64,000 nucleotides of DNA, from NCBI RefSeq assembly GCF_021497505.1, contig NZ_CP069349.1, forward strand, positions 583,861 to 647,860. Direction: 5' to 3'. The notes beneath the pieces are model-generated. The model was not told where the DNA came from, made no database searches, and worked only from the letters and a program-made list of their open reading frames with translations. The position numbers and the translations under genes are program-made. Below are positions 17,102 through 27,383 of this stretch, in pieces. Source of the stretch: Turicibacter sp. TJ11. GTDB taxonomy: Bacteria > Bacillota_I > Bacilli_A > MOL361 > Turicibacteraceae. Numbering within the stretch: position 1 is the stretch's first letter; each line of letters begins with the position of its first letter.

Positions 17102-18718
17102 TTAAGCCACTTTCCCTGGATGAAGTTGTTGTCCGCAACGATGGCTTTGAATTTTGTTATGTAATTTTTGCACATTATATCCAAAACATAGAAGCAATAG
17201 TTCGACTGTGACCTGAATTTTTCCACGGGTTAAAAATTTTCTGAAGCCGTAATCTTGTTTTAACACGCCAAAAGCACCTTCGACTTGAATCGAACGATTC
17301 TTTCTTAACAGAATCCCTTCTTCACTTTGGATATTTTTAAGTGACTCTGTTCTTAGCGAAAGCATTTTTTTAGACACTTCCAATCGTTTTGAGTTTCCTT
17401 CTTTCGCTTTTGTACATTTTAAACGCAAAGGACAATCTTGGCAGGTTTCACATTCATAAATCGTGACTTCTTTTCGATAACCGGTCTGACTTTCTCGAAT
17501 TTTAACTTCGATCGGTTTTAACGTTCTGCCATTTGCGCACGTATAGGTATCGTTGAGTTCATCGTACGTCATGTTTTCTCGTTTCCCCAGTTGAGCTTTA
17601 TATTTTCTTGTTTTTGAGGTTTCATAGTTGAGGGGCTTAATGAAACCTTTTTGATGGTTTTCCTTCAAATAAGCATAATTTTCTTCACTTTCATATCCAG
17701 CATCCGCAATGATTTGTTTAAACGTTCTGGAAAGCCGACCTTTCAGGGAATCTAAAAATGGAATGAGTGTGGGGACATCGTTAGCTGACTGAAAAACGCC
17801 CACACCTACGATATACTCGGCCTCAACTCCAATCTGGACATTATACCCAGGTTTGAGTTGCCCATTTTTCATGTGATCTTCTTTCATTCGCATGAAGGTG
17901 GCATCCGGATCTGTTTTTGAACAACTTGAGCGGGTTGAACCGATCATTTTTTGATAGTCCAAGTAAATGATTTGTTTCTCTATGAATGCTTCAAGTGTTT
18001 CAATCTGACGTTGAAGCTCTGTTTTTCGCTTCCCTTTCCCATAAACAAATTCAAGAGATTGCTCGATGACTTTTTCTTTTAAATTCAATAAACAAGCCTC
18101 TAACACAGGTAATGGATTCTTAACATCAAATGAATAGGAAGTGAGATAGCTGTCATTCACTTGTTGAAGGAGTTTTTCTATTTTGACCTGGAGCTTCGCT
18201 TCATTTTTAGTCACTGATTTTAACCAAATAAACGAATAGCGATTGGCATTGGCTTCAATTTTTGTTCCATCAATAAATAGGTTTTTAAAATGAATTTCAT
18301 CTAAGGTGTGAAGACGCTCAATGAATTGATCAAATAAATCTTCCATGACACCATCGCTTAAATGATGTTTTCTAAATCGATTAATCGTATGATGGCTAGG
18401 CGCTGGATATCCATTTAATAACCAGATAAAATGAATATCCCGTTGACAAAGTCGCTGAATTTCTCGTGAAGAAAAAGAGCGATTCATATACGCGTAAATT
18501 AAAATCTTAAACATGATCACCGGTGGTACGACAGAATTTCTCCCTTTATCAGAGTAAGTGCTTAATAATTTTTTATCATCTAATCCCTCCAATAATTGAT
18601 TAAGCAAACGTACAGGATCATGAGGTGGAATATAAACTTGAATATCCATCGTTAAAGAGAGTTGATATCCAGCTGAATAAGTTGTATAATCTTGATGTAT
18701 ATTTTCTTGATTACGCAT
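17102..18718 (-). CDS. IS1182-family transposase
   Basis: A 538-residue DDE transposase. N-terminal HTH-like region (RNSVVPPVIMFKILIYAYMN, REIQRLCQRDIHFIWLLNG), then catalytic residues in FIDGTKIEANANRYSF (D), IIADAGYESEENY (D) and VEGAFGVLKQDYGF (E). A Cys cluster (CETCQDCPLRLKC) lies before the last motif, as is usual in this family. The frame is intact, so the IS may be active. ATG at 18718 is preferred. A TTG 15 bases upstream is in frame, and neither has a clear ribosome site. A terminator hairpin just upstream would block read-through into the gene. Confidence 0.93.
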   Translation of the reverse strand: MRNQENIHQDYTTYSAGYQLSLTMDIQVYIPPHDPVRLLNQLLEGLDDKKLLSTYSDKGRNSVVPPVIMFKILIYAYMNRSFSSREIQRLCQRDIHFIWLLNGYPAPSHHTINRFRKHHLSDGVMEDLFDQFIERLHTLDEIHFKNLFIDGTKIEANANRYSFIWLKSVTKNEAKLQVKIEKLLQQVNDSYLTSYSFDVKNPLPVLEACLLNLKEKVIEQSLEFVYGKGKRKTELQRQIETLEAFIEKQIIYLDYQKMIGSTRSSCSKTDPDATFMRMKEDHMKNGQLKPGYNVQIGVEAEYIVGVGVFQSANDVPTLIPFLDSLKGRLSRTFKQIIADAGYESEENYAYLKENHQKGFIKPLNYETSKTRKYKAQLGKRENMTYDELNDTYTCANGRTLKPIEVKIRESQTGYRKEVTIYECETCQDCPLRLKCTKAKEGNSKRLEVSKKMLSLRTESLKNIQSEEGILLRKNRSIQVEGAFGVLKQDYGFRKFLTRGKIQVTVELLLLCFGYNVQKLHNKIQSHRCGQQLHPGKVA

Positions 18719-18731
18719 AAAAAAAGTATAC

Positions 18732-18765
18732 AAAAAAGCAGTCCCGAATGGGACTGCCTTTTTTT
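18732..18765. terminator. Hairpin terminator guarding the transposase start
   Basis: GCAGTCCC / GGGACTGC flanked by A and T runs, symmetrical and so active in both directions. Such guards are common upstream of transposase genes and limit activation by outside transcription. Confidence 0.75.
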
Positions 18766-18798
18766 GTATCTTTTAGATTTTTAATTCAAGGGCCATCT

Positions 18799-18820
18799 AT
18801 TTTGAGACAGCCCCATTTAT
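18799..18820 (-). repeat. Right terminal inverted repeat of the IS
   Basis: Ends in GCCCCATTTAT on the plus strand. Reverse complement matches the left repeat with one mismatch. Confidence 0.88.
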
Positions 18821-18901
18821 ATTTTCAAAAACTTGGAATACAATCTTTCGCTGAATTCGTTAAAACTAAAACTGTTGGTTTATTCAGAAAGGAGAATTCA
18901 G

Positions 18902-19327
18902 ATGAAAAAAGTAAGATTAACATTAAGTGCTATGTTATTAGCTGCAACTATTGGCTTAACAGGACAGGCACAAGAAGCAACAAAAGAAGGGCAAATGCCA
19001 CCTGCTTTGACAGAAGAGCAAAAAGATGAAATGGCTAAACAAATGGAAGCCGAATACAAAGCGATGCAGGAAAAATTCAATGCTTTATCTGACGATCAGA
19101 AAAAAGAAATCTATGATCTTTATGATAAAGTGAATGTTGCTAAAATTAGATTATTAGATAAATATGTTGAATTTGGATTAATGTCAGAAGATGAAGCTAA
19201 AGACATCCAACAACGTATGTCTCAAATGGCTGAAAAAATTCGTAATGAACAACAATTCATTGGATTTAAAGCACCTCATACTAAAAAAGCAAAAAATGAA
19301 GTGTCATCTAATCAACCACAATCATAA
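18902..19327 (+). CDS. Secreted DUF2680-like helical protein
   Basis: A 141-residue protein with a signal peptide (MKKVRLTLSAMLLAATIGLT, cleavage near GQAQEA) and a charged, Met/Glu/Lys-rich helical body with the pattern LTEEQKDEMAKQMEAEYKAMQ and YVEFGLMSEDEAKDIQQRM. This resembles the DUF2680/YckD and Spy-like periplasmic-type helical proteins, whose function in Firmicutes is not defined. Start ATG has site AGAAAGGAGAATTCAG. The IS right end is only 81 bases upstream, so the native promoter may have been displaced. Terminator follows. Confidence 0.8.
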   Translation: MKKVRLTLSAMLLAATIGLTGQAQEATKEGQMPPALTEEQKDEMAKQMEAEYKAMQEKFNALSDDQKKEIYDLYDKVNVAKIRLLDKYVEFGLMSEDEAKDIQQRMSQMAEKIRNEQQFIGFKAPHTKKAKNEVSSNQPQS

Positions 19328-19343
19328 GCAAAGTCAAATAACG

Positions 19344-19374
19344 AAAAACCTCAACTTAGTTGAGGTTTTTTTAT
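19344..19374 (+). terminator. Intrinsic terminator of the secreted-protein gene
   Basis: AAAACCTCAAC / GTTGAGGTTTT with a TTA loop and T7 tail. Confidence 0.92.
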
Positions 19375-19448
19375 TAGGTGTATGAATCACCATCGCAAAA
19401 ACTAAAAAACTGCATATGATAAAGTAAGAAGTTTAAATAAATTTTAGA

Positions 19449-19494
19449 CAGAGAGACGGTGTTAGCTTAACGATTACTAGATAGCTAACCTCTG
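19449..19494 (+). other. Extended hairpin in a gene-poor stretch (possible structured RNA)
   Basis: Outer arms CAGAG / CTCTG and inner arms GTTAGCT / AGCTAAC pair around a 15-base loop, with an AGACGGT bulge on the 5' side. It lies about 100 bases upstream of a small gene that has its own terminator, so it could be a leader element. I do not recognise a riboswitch class. The rest of 19375-19597 shows nothing else clear. Confidence 0.3.
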
Positions 19495-19597
19495 AAGAGT
19501 AAAAGATTTAGATGCATGAAGTCGGTATTAGTTTTTATCAAATGACTTCTATACAAAATAGTTATTTGTCTATATTTACAAATAAAAAAGAGATGGG

Positions 19598-19756
19598 ATG
19601 ATTCGATTGAAAGATAGTAAGTCTTCTACATTAACATCAAAACCACAAACATTCTCTTCAACTATTCATCATACGTATAAATTGAAACTGACAGATCAAG
19701 AACAGAAAACAAAAATCTATTTTGCTCGTTTAAGAGGCTATCGTGACCGATCATAA
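19598..19756 (+). CDS. Small basic hypothetical protein (52 aa)
   Basis: A 52-codon frame starting MIRLKDSKSSTL and ending IYFARLRGYRDRS. Its last codons overlap an intrinsic terminator, which supports transcription of this frame. The ribosome site (AAAGAGATGGG) is weak, and a TTG three codons in could also start it. Basic, no membrane helix, no recognised family. Confidence 0.45.
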   Translation: MIRLKDSKSSTLTSKPQTFSSTIHHTYKLKLTDQEQKTKIYFARLRGYRDRS

Positions 19757-19777
19757 TCTGTTGCGATAGCTTTTTTG
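19736..19777 (+). terminator. Intrinsic terminator overlapping the small gene
   Basis: GGCTATCG / CGATAGC around a 20-base loop, then T6. The next 265 bases up to 20042 are very AT-rich and show no gene. They probably hold the promoter for the next one. Confidence 0.7.
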
Positions 19778-20042
19778 GATAAAATAAAAATACATAATTA
19801 AAAAATTAGACAAAACTCTAAATAATAGATTTATAAAAAAATACAACGAATGTTGATTCATAAAGTAATATAAATATGAATTAAACTATGAGAAATTAGT
19901 ATTGTTGTGATTTACTTCACAATGTTAGTTGGACTATTTTAACGTTAATAAGTCAAAATAAGCTTTTTATTGTTGAAAAAGATTTCTTTTTTTAGATGAA
20001 GGGACATAGACTGTAGTAATGTCTGCCTAAGGAGGGGGATTC

Positions 20043-20882
20043 GTGTTTTTAAATCGACAACTATGGGCAATTTATCACATGGCATTAAAACGTGAGAATA
20101 TACGAATGTTACTTCTTGATCAAGATGATTTTAAAGCATCCGAATTGAACTACAAATTCATCGTCATGAGTACTAATCCGATGATGTTTTTGAAAAATCT
20201 AGATTGGATGGAAGAAATCGATGAAGTTGAGCATGTGGAAAGAGAACATTCATTTTATCAAAATAGCAAGATCTTTTTTAATTCGTGTGTCATTTTTAAA
20301 ACAGGGTGGAGCTGTCAATTTACTTTTATTGAAAAAAATGAACAAACCATTTTTTTAAAACAATCTAATCGACTCGTTTTTATTGATCGTGATCAACTCG
20401 TGAAATCTGAGCAAATTCGATTTGAGGCGCTAAAAAATGATCAATGGCACGATCTACCAGAAGAAACGGAACTAGAGGAAATGATGATTGATTTTTACGA
20501 GCTTGTTCTTCGCCTTTGTCATTTGCATAAGAAATCGCTAAAAGATAACTCCCTTTTAAAACAAAATGAATTATTAGTCCGTCCCATAATTTATTTACTT
20601 CAGTGGCTTAACTTTTTAGGTGAGTGTTTTTCAGAGGATCAATTTAAACAAATTGATGAGTTAATTAATCTTCCGATTAAAAGAGGTGAAGAGATATCGA
20701 TTGAGGCGATTTTATTGCACCTTAAAGCTATGGATGAGCTAGTGTTACGTTATTTAGTTTGTATGAATTATCAATTAGTCAGTGGAAAATTAAACCTCCT
20801 TAAAGATTATATTGATTACCTTATCAATCAGGAAATAAATGTTGCTAAAAGTAATAATTTAGAGATATTTAGGGCAAATTAA
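20043..20882 (+). CDS. Hypothetical protein, possibly remote nucleotidyltransferase fold
   Basis: A 279-residue soluble protein that starts at GTG behind a strong site (AAGGAGGGGGATTC). The segment FIVMSTNPMMFLKNLDWM, followed by alternating strands (FKTGWSCQFTFIEKN, SNRLVFIDRDQL) and an all-helical C-terminal half (about 145-270), is loosely like AadE-type aminoglycoside 6-adenylyltransferases. The catalytic GS...D-x-D motif of nucleotidyltransferases is not seen, so activity cannot be claimed. It appears monocistronic. I do not recognise the family with certainty. Confidence 0.55.
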   Translation: MFLNRQLWAIYHMALKRENIRMLLLDQDDFKASELNYKFIVMSTNPMMFLKNLDWMEEIDEVEHVEREHSFYQNSKIFFNSCVIFKTGWSCQFTFIEKNEQTIFLKQSNRLVFIDRDQLVKSEQIRFEALKNDQWHDLPEETELEEMMIDFYELVLRLCHLHKKSLKDNSLLKQNELLVRPIIYLLQWLNFLGECFSEDQFKQIDELINLPIKRGEEISIEAILLHLKAMDELVLRYLVCMNYQLVSGKLNLLKDYIDYLINQEINVAKSNNLEIFRAN

Positions 20883-21119
20883 CAGAGATTTATTAATTTT
20901 ACGTAAGTAATGAAAGGCAATTCAAAGTTAAAAACAGCATTAAATGCTTGGTTAAAGATTAAAGGCGCCTGTGATAAGGCTTGAAGTGCCTAGTTTTTCG
21001 ACAGCGGTCGATAAAATAAGTGAAGAATTGTTGTACATGAAAAGTAGAGGATAACCGATATTTATAAAAGCGAAACAACACTCATTCCTTAGTTAAGAAA
21101 TTTATGGTAAAATATAGAG

Positions 21120-24100
21120 ATGAGTGAAAATAGGAGTGTGAGTAGCGTGAATTTAAACCCGAGTATGATTAAAGATCGTGCAGCTAATCCTGCTGTTTTT
21201 TCGCGTGCTCAGTCATTTTATAATAGTGGGGGAAAAATTCAGTATTATATCACTTATGATTCTGTTGACTTTTATCAGATCTTTGGGGAAGTGACTGAGG
21301 ATGAGGAGAGACATCAAGTTCTTATTAATTTAGATGAGAAGAGTCAGTTTATTCATCATCAATGTGATTGTGGAACGTTTACTGCTAAATTTGGCTCATG
21401 TAAACATGTCATTGCCACTTTATTGAAGGTGTATGATGATCAAATTCATAATAAATTAGTCATTCATTCAAGTGCCGACGAAGAAGAGGGACTAATTGAT
21501 GAGCTATTGTCTGCTTATGAGGCAAATTTAACAACTGATTTTAATTATGAGATGTATACAAAAGATGTGGTGCTTTATCCGAAACTAGTCGTCAAATCGC
21601 TCGATGAAATTCATCTTGAAGTTTCAATCGGGCATCAACGTCCTTATGTTGTTCGAGATATTTATAAGTTAGCAAGTGATATTTGGAATGAAAATGTAGT
21701 GAGTTATGGGAAAGAACTCCAATTTAAACATTCGATTCAACATTTTGATGAACAATCACGTCCATTAGCTCAGTTTATTTGTGAAATCGTTAAAGAATAT
21801 GATATTTATGCGAAGCAACTTCCAACGTTAGGTCCTATCAAATCGACTCGATCAATTATTTTAACACCAGCTTGGTTAGATAAGTTTTATGATCTTTATA
21901 AGCGTGAAACCATTTCATGTGAGTTAGAGGGCTTAATGAGTGAACACGCCATTCTTTATCCTTATGAGCCAAAGCTTGAATTTCGATTAACGCAACAAAA
22001 AAATGACTATTATTTCTCACATAATATGGGACCTTTTAAACTAGTGGATGGACAAAAATATACGTATATTATTTGTGAACGAGAAGCTTATCGCTGCGGC
22101 GCATCGTTTATAAAACCACTTTTACCTATTTTAAAAACAATGATTCAGTCTCCTCATTTTGAATTAAAACTAAATGAAGCAGAAATGGGCAAATTTTTAT
22201 CGTTAGTCATGCCTAAAATTAAATCTTATGTCCGAGATGTTTCCTTAGATGCTTTATATGAAAAATTTAAAGTGTATCCGTTAACGATTAAATTTTATTT
22301 AGATTCATTAAAACGCGGGAATATTGGTTTAAAGATTCAATTTTGTTATGGTGACACGGTGATTGAAGCGAATGATCCTCATTCATTTGAACAAAATACA
22401 ACGATTTTAAGAGATGCTAATAAAGAAGCTAAGACACTCGCAATGATTGAACAATATCTTTTTGAAAAATCAAAAGATGGAAGCTATGTTTTATCAGATG
22501 AAGATGGCATTTATTCCTTTATTCATGAGGGCGTTCATGAGTTAAAACAGTTAGGTGATGTTTATGCATCCGATACGTTTAAAGCGATTAAGATTAAAGA
22601 ACCACAGTCTTTTTCAGTGGGAATTCATTTGAAAAATGATTGGTTAAGTGTTAACTTTGAAGATTTAGAGTTTGGTGCCTCTGAGTACAAAAAGATTTTG
22701 GCATCGTATCGTCAAAATAAAAAGTATTTCCGTTTAAAAGATGGTTCCTTCCTTCATTTAAAAAATCAATATGTGGACACGTTAGCATCCTTTGTTGATG
22801 ATTTAAATTTAAATGATTCAGATCTTGATGAAGATGAAATCTTAATTCCTAAGTATCGGGCATTGTATCTTGATCAACTAACAACTATGAGTCAATCTCT
22901 TGATGTGAAGCGTGGGGATTCCTTTAATGAGATGATTGATGAATTTAAACACGTAGATGAGGCTGATTACAACGTGCCAAATGAGCTTGAATCCATCTTA
23001 CGTGATTATCAAAAAACGGGATATCGTTGGTTAAAAACATTGGCTAAGTACCAAATGGGAGGTATTTTAGCTGATGATATGGGGCTTGGGAAAACGATAC
23101 AGGTAATCTCGGTTTTATTATCAGAAAAAGAACAGACCAAAAAACCTTCTTTAATTGTTGCTCCAAGTTCGCTAGTTTATAACTGGGAAAGTGAAATTCA
23201 TAAATTTGCCCCAAGCTTAAAGACACAAATTATTCAAGGTGATCCTGCCACAAGAAAACAATTAATTGCTAAAAGCGATCATCACGATATTTTAATTACC
23301 TCGTATGATTTAATTAGACGAGACATTGAAAGCTATCAAACGCAGCGTTTTAGATATTGTATTCTTGATGAGGCACACTACATTAAAAATCATACGACGT
23401 TAAATGCAAAAGCCGCCAAAAAGATTAACAGTGAAGTTCGCTTTGCCTTAACGGGAACGCCGATTGAAAATTCGTTATCGGATTTATGGTCCATTTTTGA
23501 TTTTATTTTACCGGGTTATTTTGGCACTTACAGTCAATTTAAAAAGAAATATGAAGCGCCTGTCATGAGACAAGAAAACTTAAACTTATTAAGTCGTATT
23601 CATCAACAAGTGGCACCGTTTATTTTACGTCGTCTGAAAAAAGAAGTTTTAAAAGAGTTACCAGAAAAAATCGAAACTAATATGTACTGTGAGATGGATA
23701 AAACACAGCGAGATTTATATCACGCGATGGTTTATGCAATGAAAGAGGAAATGAATCAAGAAATTCAAGTTCAGGGCATTGAACGTAGTCGAATTAAAAT
23801 TTTAGCGCTTTTAATGCGATTACGTCAAATTTGTTGCGACCCATCTTTATATTTAGAAAATTATCAAGGAGAAAGTGCAAAATTAAAACTTTGTTTAGAA
23901 CTTGTGGATGAATGTATTTCATCGGGTCATAAAGTTTTAATCTTCTCTCAATTTACGTCGATGCTTGATATTTTATCTAAAGAATTTAAAGCGAAACAAA
24001 TTGAACATCTGATCTTAACGGGTTCAACGAAAAGTAGTGACAGACTCAAATTAACGGAACAATTTAACGCCGATCAAACACCAGTCTTTTTAATTTCATT

Positions 24101-24398
24101 AAAAGCGGGTGGAACAGGATTAAACTTAACAGGTGCAGACGTTGTCATTCACTATGATCCATGGTGGAACATGAGTGTCCAAAACCAAGCAACCGATCGA
24201 GCTCACCGTTTAGGACAAGAAAAAACGGTTCAAGTCTTTAAGTTATTCGTTAAAAACACGATTGAAGAAAAAATTGAGCGTCTGCAACAGCGAAAACGTG
24301 ATTTAACGGAAGCCATCGTTCAAGAAGGCGAGACATTTATTAATCAATTAAGTAGTGAAGAATTGACGGCACTTTTTGAAAGTGATGATGATTTTTAA
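21120..24398 (+). CDS. SWIM-domain SNF2 family DNA-dependent ATPase/helicase
   Basis: A 1092-residue protein with an N-terminal SWIM zinc finger (CDCGTFTAKFGSCKHV, CxCx(n)CxH), a middle region of unknown fold and a C-terminal Snf2/Rad54 motor: DDMGLGKTIQ (I), LDEAHYIKN (II), LTGTPIENS (III), FSQFTSMLDIL (IV), SLKAGGTGLNLTGADVV (V), QATDRAHRLGQ (VI). Bacterial Snf2 proteins of this size translocate on duplex DNA and act on transcription complexes or repair. The start is not settled: ATG 21120 lacks a good ribosome site, while a GTG at 21147 has AGGAG 11 bases away. The trpS promoter begins directly after its stop. Confidence 0.92.
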   Translation: MSENRSVSSVNLNPSMIKDRAANPAVFSRAQSFYNSGGKIQYYITYDSVDFYQIFGEVTEDEERHQVLINLDEKSQFIHHQCDCGTFTAKFGSCKHVIATLLKVYDDQIHNKLVIHSSADEEEGLIDELLSAYEANLTTDFNYEMYTKDVVLYPKLVVKSLDEIHLEVSIGHQRPYVVRDIYKLASDIWNENVVSYGKELQFKHSIQHFDEQSRPLAQFICEIVKEYDIYAKQLPTLGPIKSTRSIILTPAWLDKFYDLYKRETISCELEGLMSEHAILYPYEPKLEFRLTQQKNDYYFSHNMGPFKLVDGQKYTYIICEREAYRCGASFIKPLLPILKTMIQSPHFELKLNEAEMGKFLSLVMPKIKSYVRDVSLDALYEKFKVYPLTIKFYLDSLKRGNIGLKIQFCYGDTVIEANDPHSFEQNTTILRDANKEAKTLAMIEQYLFEKSKDGSYVLSDEDGIYSFIHEGVHELKQLGDVYASDTFKAIKIKEPQSFSVGIHLKNDWLSVNFEDLEFGASEYKKILASYRQNKKYFRLKDGSFLHLKNQYVDTLASFVDDLNLNDSDLDEDEILIPKYRALYLDQLTTMSQSLDVKRGDSFNEMIDEFKHVDEADYNVPNELESILRDYQKTGYRWLKTLAKYQMGGILADDMGLGKTIQVISVLLSEKEQTKKPSLIVAPSSLVYNWESEIHKFAPSLKTQIIQGDPATRKQLIAKSDHHDILITSYDLIRRDIESYQTQRFRYCILDEAHYIKNHTTLNAKAAKKINSEVRFALTGTPIENSLSDLWSIFDFILPGYFGTYSQFKKKYEAPVMRQENLNLLSRIHQQVAPFILRRLKKEVLKELPEKIETNMYCEMDKTQRDLYHAMVYAMKEEMNQEIQVQGIERSRIKILALLMRLRQICCDPSLYLENYQGESAKLKLCLELVDECISSGHKVLIFSQFTSMLDILSKEFKAKQIEHLILTGSTKSSDRLKLTEQFNADQTPVFLISLKAGGTGLNLTGADVVIHYDPWWNMSVQNQATDRAHRLGQEKTVQVFKLFVKNTIEEKIERLQQRKRDLTEAIVQEGETFINQLSSEELTALFESDDDF

Positions 24399-24427
24399 TT
24401 GACAAAGTGAGAGGCTTTGCATAAAAT
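24399..24427 (+). promoter_or_regulatory. Sigma-A promoter of trpS
   Basis: TTGACA, 17 bases, TAAAAT. The -35 box begins at the base after the SNF2 stop codon. Confidence 0.88.
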
Positions 24428-24433
24428 GAAAAT

Positions 24434-24680
24434 AAATAATAAACCTTAGATTGAGAAGTAGTAGTTTAAATCGCATTTTATAGAGAGTCGATGGTTGGTG
24501 CAAATCGATAAATGTCTTAAATGAATGGGCTCATGAGTGGAACCTGAATAAAAAGAGTAGGGAACCCGGTTAACTTACGTTACGAGTTTGAAGTGAAATA
24601 GCAGGTGCTATTTTATTGAGGTGGTACCGCGGTTTAACAATCGTCCTCTATCGATTTAGATAGGGGGCGATTTTTTTATT
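24434..24680 (+). promoter_or_regulatory. Tryptophan T-box riboswitch
   Basis: Stem I has AGAGAGTCGATGGTTGGTG and a specifier TGG (Trp, 24538-24540) followed by A. The T-box GGTGGTACCGCGG is at 24620-24632. The terminator AATCGTCCTCTATC / GATAGGGGGCGATT with T7 spans about 24639-24680. Uncharged tRNA-Trp should stabilise the antiterminator and switch on trpS. Confidence 0.95.
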
Positions 24681-24694
24681 TGGATTTCTATTAA

Positions 24695-25726
<1,032 letters not shown>

Positions 25727-25732
25727 TTTTTT

Positions 25733-25762
25733 AAAAGACTAGCTTTTTAAGCTAGTCTTTTT
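25733..25762 (+). terminator. Intrinsic terminator of trpS
   Basis: AAAGACTAGCTT / AAGCTAGTCTTT with a short loop and T tail, 7 bases after the stop. Confidence 0.9.
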
Positions 25763-25931
25763 CATGGGATGAAATCAATTAAAGAGGGCGTTTCTTATCA
25801 GATCCTTCTGTCGAACGACTGGAGTTTAGTTCTATTATTGAACGATACTGTGGAAGCAATTGACAATGAACAGCAATTTCAAATAAAATGAGATTAACTT
25901 AAACAAGTAACACGTTAGATGGGGGCTAAGT

Positions 25932-26510
25932 ATGGGGAAAGTTTTGGTTTTTTTATTTGATGGAATGACCGATTATGAAATTACATTCATTTGTCATGTG
26001 TTAAATACAGATGCAGGAAAAGATATTATTACGGTTGCTTATGAAGATCGTGTCGTCAAAGCACAGTCAGGTTTTTCTTTTGAACCAGATTGCACGATTT
26101 CTGAAGTGGTCGATTTACAAGCAGATGGTTTAATTCTTTGCGGAGGGCGATCAGTCGACATTAAACCATCATTAATGAAATTGATTCAACGTTTTAATCA
26201 AGAACGAAAGCTATTAGCTGCGATTGGAAGTGCTGGAACGATTATGTTAGCTAAATCAGGTGTTTTAGATGAAGCAACTTATACAACGACGCTAACGGAG
26301 TGGTCGACGAAGTATCAGTATGTTTACGGAATTCAAGACCCATTTCCAAGAGATAATTATATTGAAAAACGATTAGTGAGAGATCGTCATATTATTACGG
26401 CACAACCGATTGCTTTTTTAGATTTCACATTAGAAATTTGTGCTTGGTTTAAACTATTTCAAAATCATCAAGAAAAACATGCGTTTGCTAAATTAATTAA
26501 AGGGGCATAA
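25932..26510 (+). CDS. DJ-1/PfpI-like protein lacking the nucleophile Cys
   Basis: A 192-residue protein with the DJ-1/PfpI (class I glutamine-amidotransferase-like) flavodoxin fold: KVLVFLFDGMTDYEI at the N terminus, ADGLILCGGRSVDI, and the elbow segment LLAAIGSAGTIMLAKSG. In the family the elbow carries the reactive Cys (typically AAICAGP). Here Gly-Ser occupies the site and no Cys is present. Peptidase, glyoxalase or deglycase activity through that Cys is therefore not expected. It might sense a ligand or be structural. A shared convergent terminator lies immediately downstream. Confidence 0.8.
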   Translation: MGKVLVFLFDGMTDYEITFICHVLNTDAGKDIITVAYEDRVVKAQSGFSFEPDCTISEVVDLQADGLILCGGRSVDIKPSLMKLIQRFNQERKLLAAIGSAGTIMLAKSGVLDEATYTTTLTEWSTKYQYVYGIQDPFPRDNYIEKRLVRDRHIITAQPIAFLDFTLEICAWFKLFQNHQEKHAFAKLIKGA

Positions 26511-26545
26511 AAAAAGGTTAACTCTATGATGGAGTTAACCTTTTA
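26511..26545. terminator. Bidirectional intrinsic terminator
   Basis: AAAAGGTTAACTC / GAGTTAACCTTTT with a short loop, flanked by A and T runs, between two convergent genes. Confidence 0.88.
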
Positions 26546-26962
26546 TATATTGATGGGTCTTAGTTCACCGTGAATAATGAGTTCTTCTTCTTTCACAAAT
26601 GTTTCAAGTCCTTTAAATGAACTTGGATATAAGTCATCTAGTTCGAAAAGTTTATTTATAAACATGATTTTATGACTTAATCGTGTCGGATTTGTCATGA
26701 GAGCTAGTTCTTGCTTCATTTGGTCCAATGAAAAATAAGCCGTTAGTTTTGTTAATAATTGTTTAAGAGATTTAAACGTGTTGTTTTTTTCGATAAGCTC
26801 ATCTAGCATAAATAATTCAGTCGGTGTTTGATCATTTAATTGGTTTTGCATGTCAATGCTTGAATGAACATCTGCCACAGCTGTAAACTTCGATGATTCA
26901 TGACAACCAATAATTAAAACACTACTTGCAAACGCTGCGAATAACAGTTGCTGTAATTTCAT
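26543..26962 (-). CDS. Small putative lipoprotein
   Basis: A 139-residue protein with a lipoprotein-type signal peptide: basic start MKLQQLLFAAF, hydrophobic stretch and lipobox LIIGC with Cys20. The mature part is helical and acidic, with no domain I recognise. Ribosome site ACTGGAGGTAAAT. It would be anchored to the outer face of the membrane. Expression appears separate from its neighbours. Confidence 0.65.
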   Translation of the reverse strand: MKLQQLLFAAFASSVLIIGCHESSKFTAVADVHSSIDMQNQLNDQTPTELFMLDELIEKNNTFKSLKQLLTKLTAYFSLDQMKQELALMTNPTRLSHKIMFINKLFELDDLYPSSFKGLETFVKEEELIIHGELRPINI

Positions 26963-27383
26963 ATTTACCTCCAGTGTTATACTTTAGACGAACGTTATCT
27001 AATTTAACATAAGATTTATTTAATGTAAACCATAATAAAATACATTTTGCTCGAATATAGCGTAAAAAAGCGTTTTTTAACTCGTATTTTTTCTAAAATT
27101 CAGTCTTATTTTGAGAAAAATATATGGAATTAGGTGATGAGTTTTAAAGCAGATGATTAAATTAACCTTCATTAAGTCCTAAGATTAGCAAAAGAAGCGA
27201 TACGTTCTATTTTTTGTTATCGTTAGACAAGGCGAATGAGAATTTGATAAGTTAAGACAGCTTTTATGACTCAATTGACATTTAAGAGAAAATATTTTTT
27301 AGCGAAAAAACATACGGATCATAAGTGGGGGATTATCTTACGATATAATAAAGCATATTTATGAGGCGAAATGGAGGATATCT
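26963..27383. other. Intergenic region between divergent genes
   Basis: About 420 AT-rich bases between a minus-strand lipoprotein gene and a plus-strand surface-protein gene. A TATAAT at 27344-27349 may be the -10 box of the latter, but no convincing -35 box is seen. I find no gene, RNA motif or repeat. Confidence 0.4.

Larger units (their letters stand above)
16920..18820. mobile_element. Complete IS1182-family insertion sequence
   Basis: One transposase gene on the minus strand is framed by 22-bp inverted repeats (16920-16941 and 18799-18820) that differ at one position and share ATAAATGGGGCTGT and TCAAAAT. The element is about 1.9 kb. I see no direct target duplication next to the repeats. 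It sits between the tail of a phosphoesterase gene and the start of a secreted-protein gene, so it could affect both. Confidence 0.9.

Noticed and set aside
18748-19029. A 93-codon frame crossing the right IS end
   Set aside because: It runs from the IS hairpin into the secreted-protein gene in another frame, with an implausible composition.
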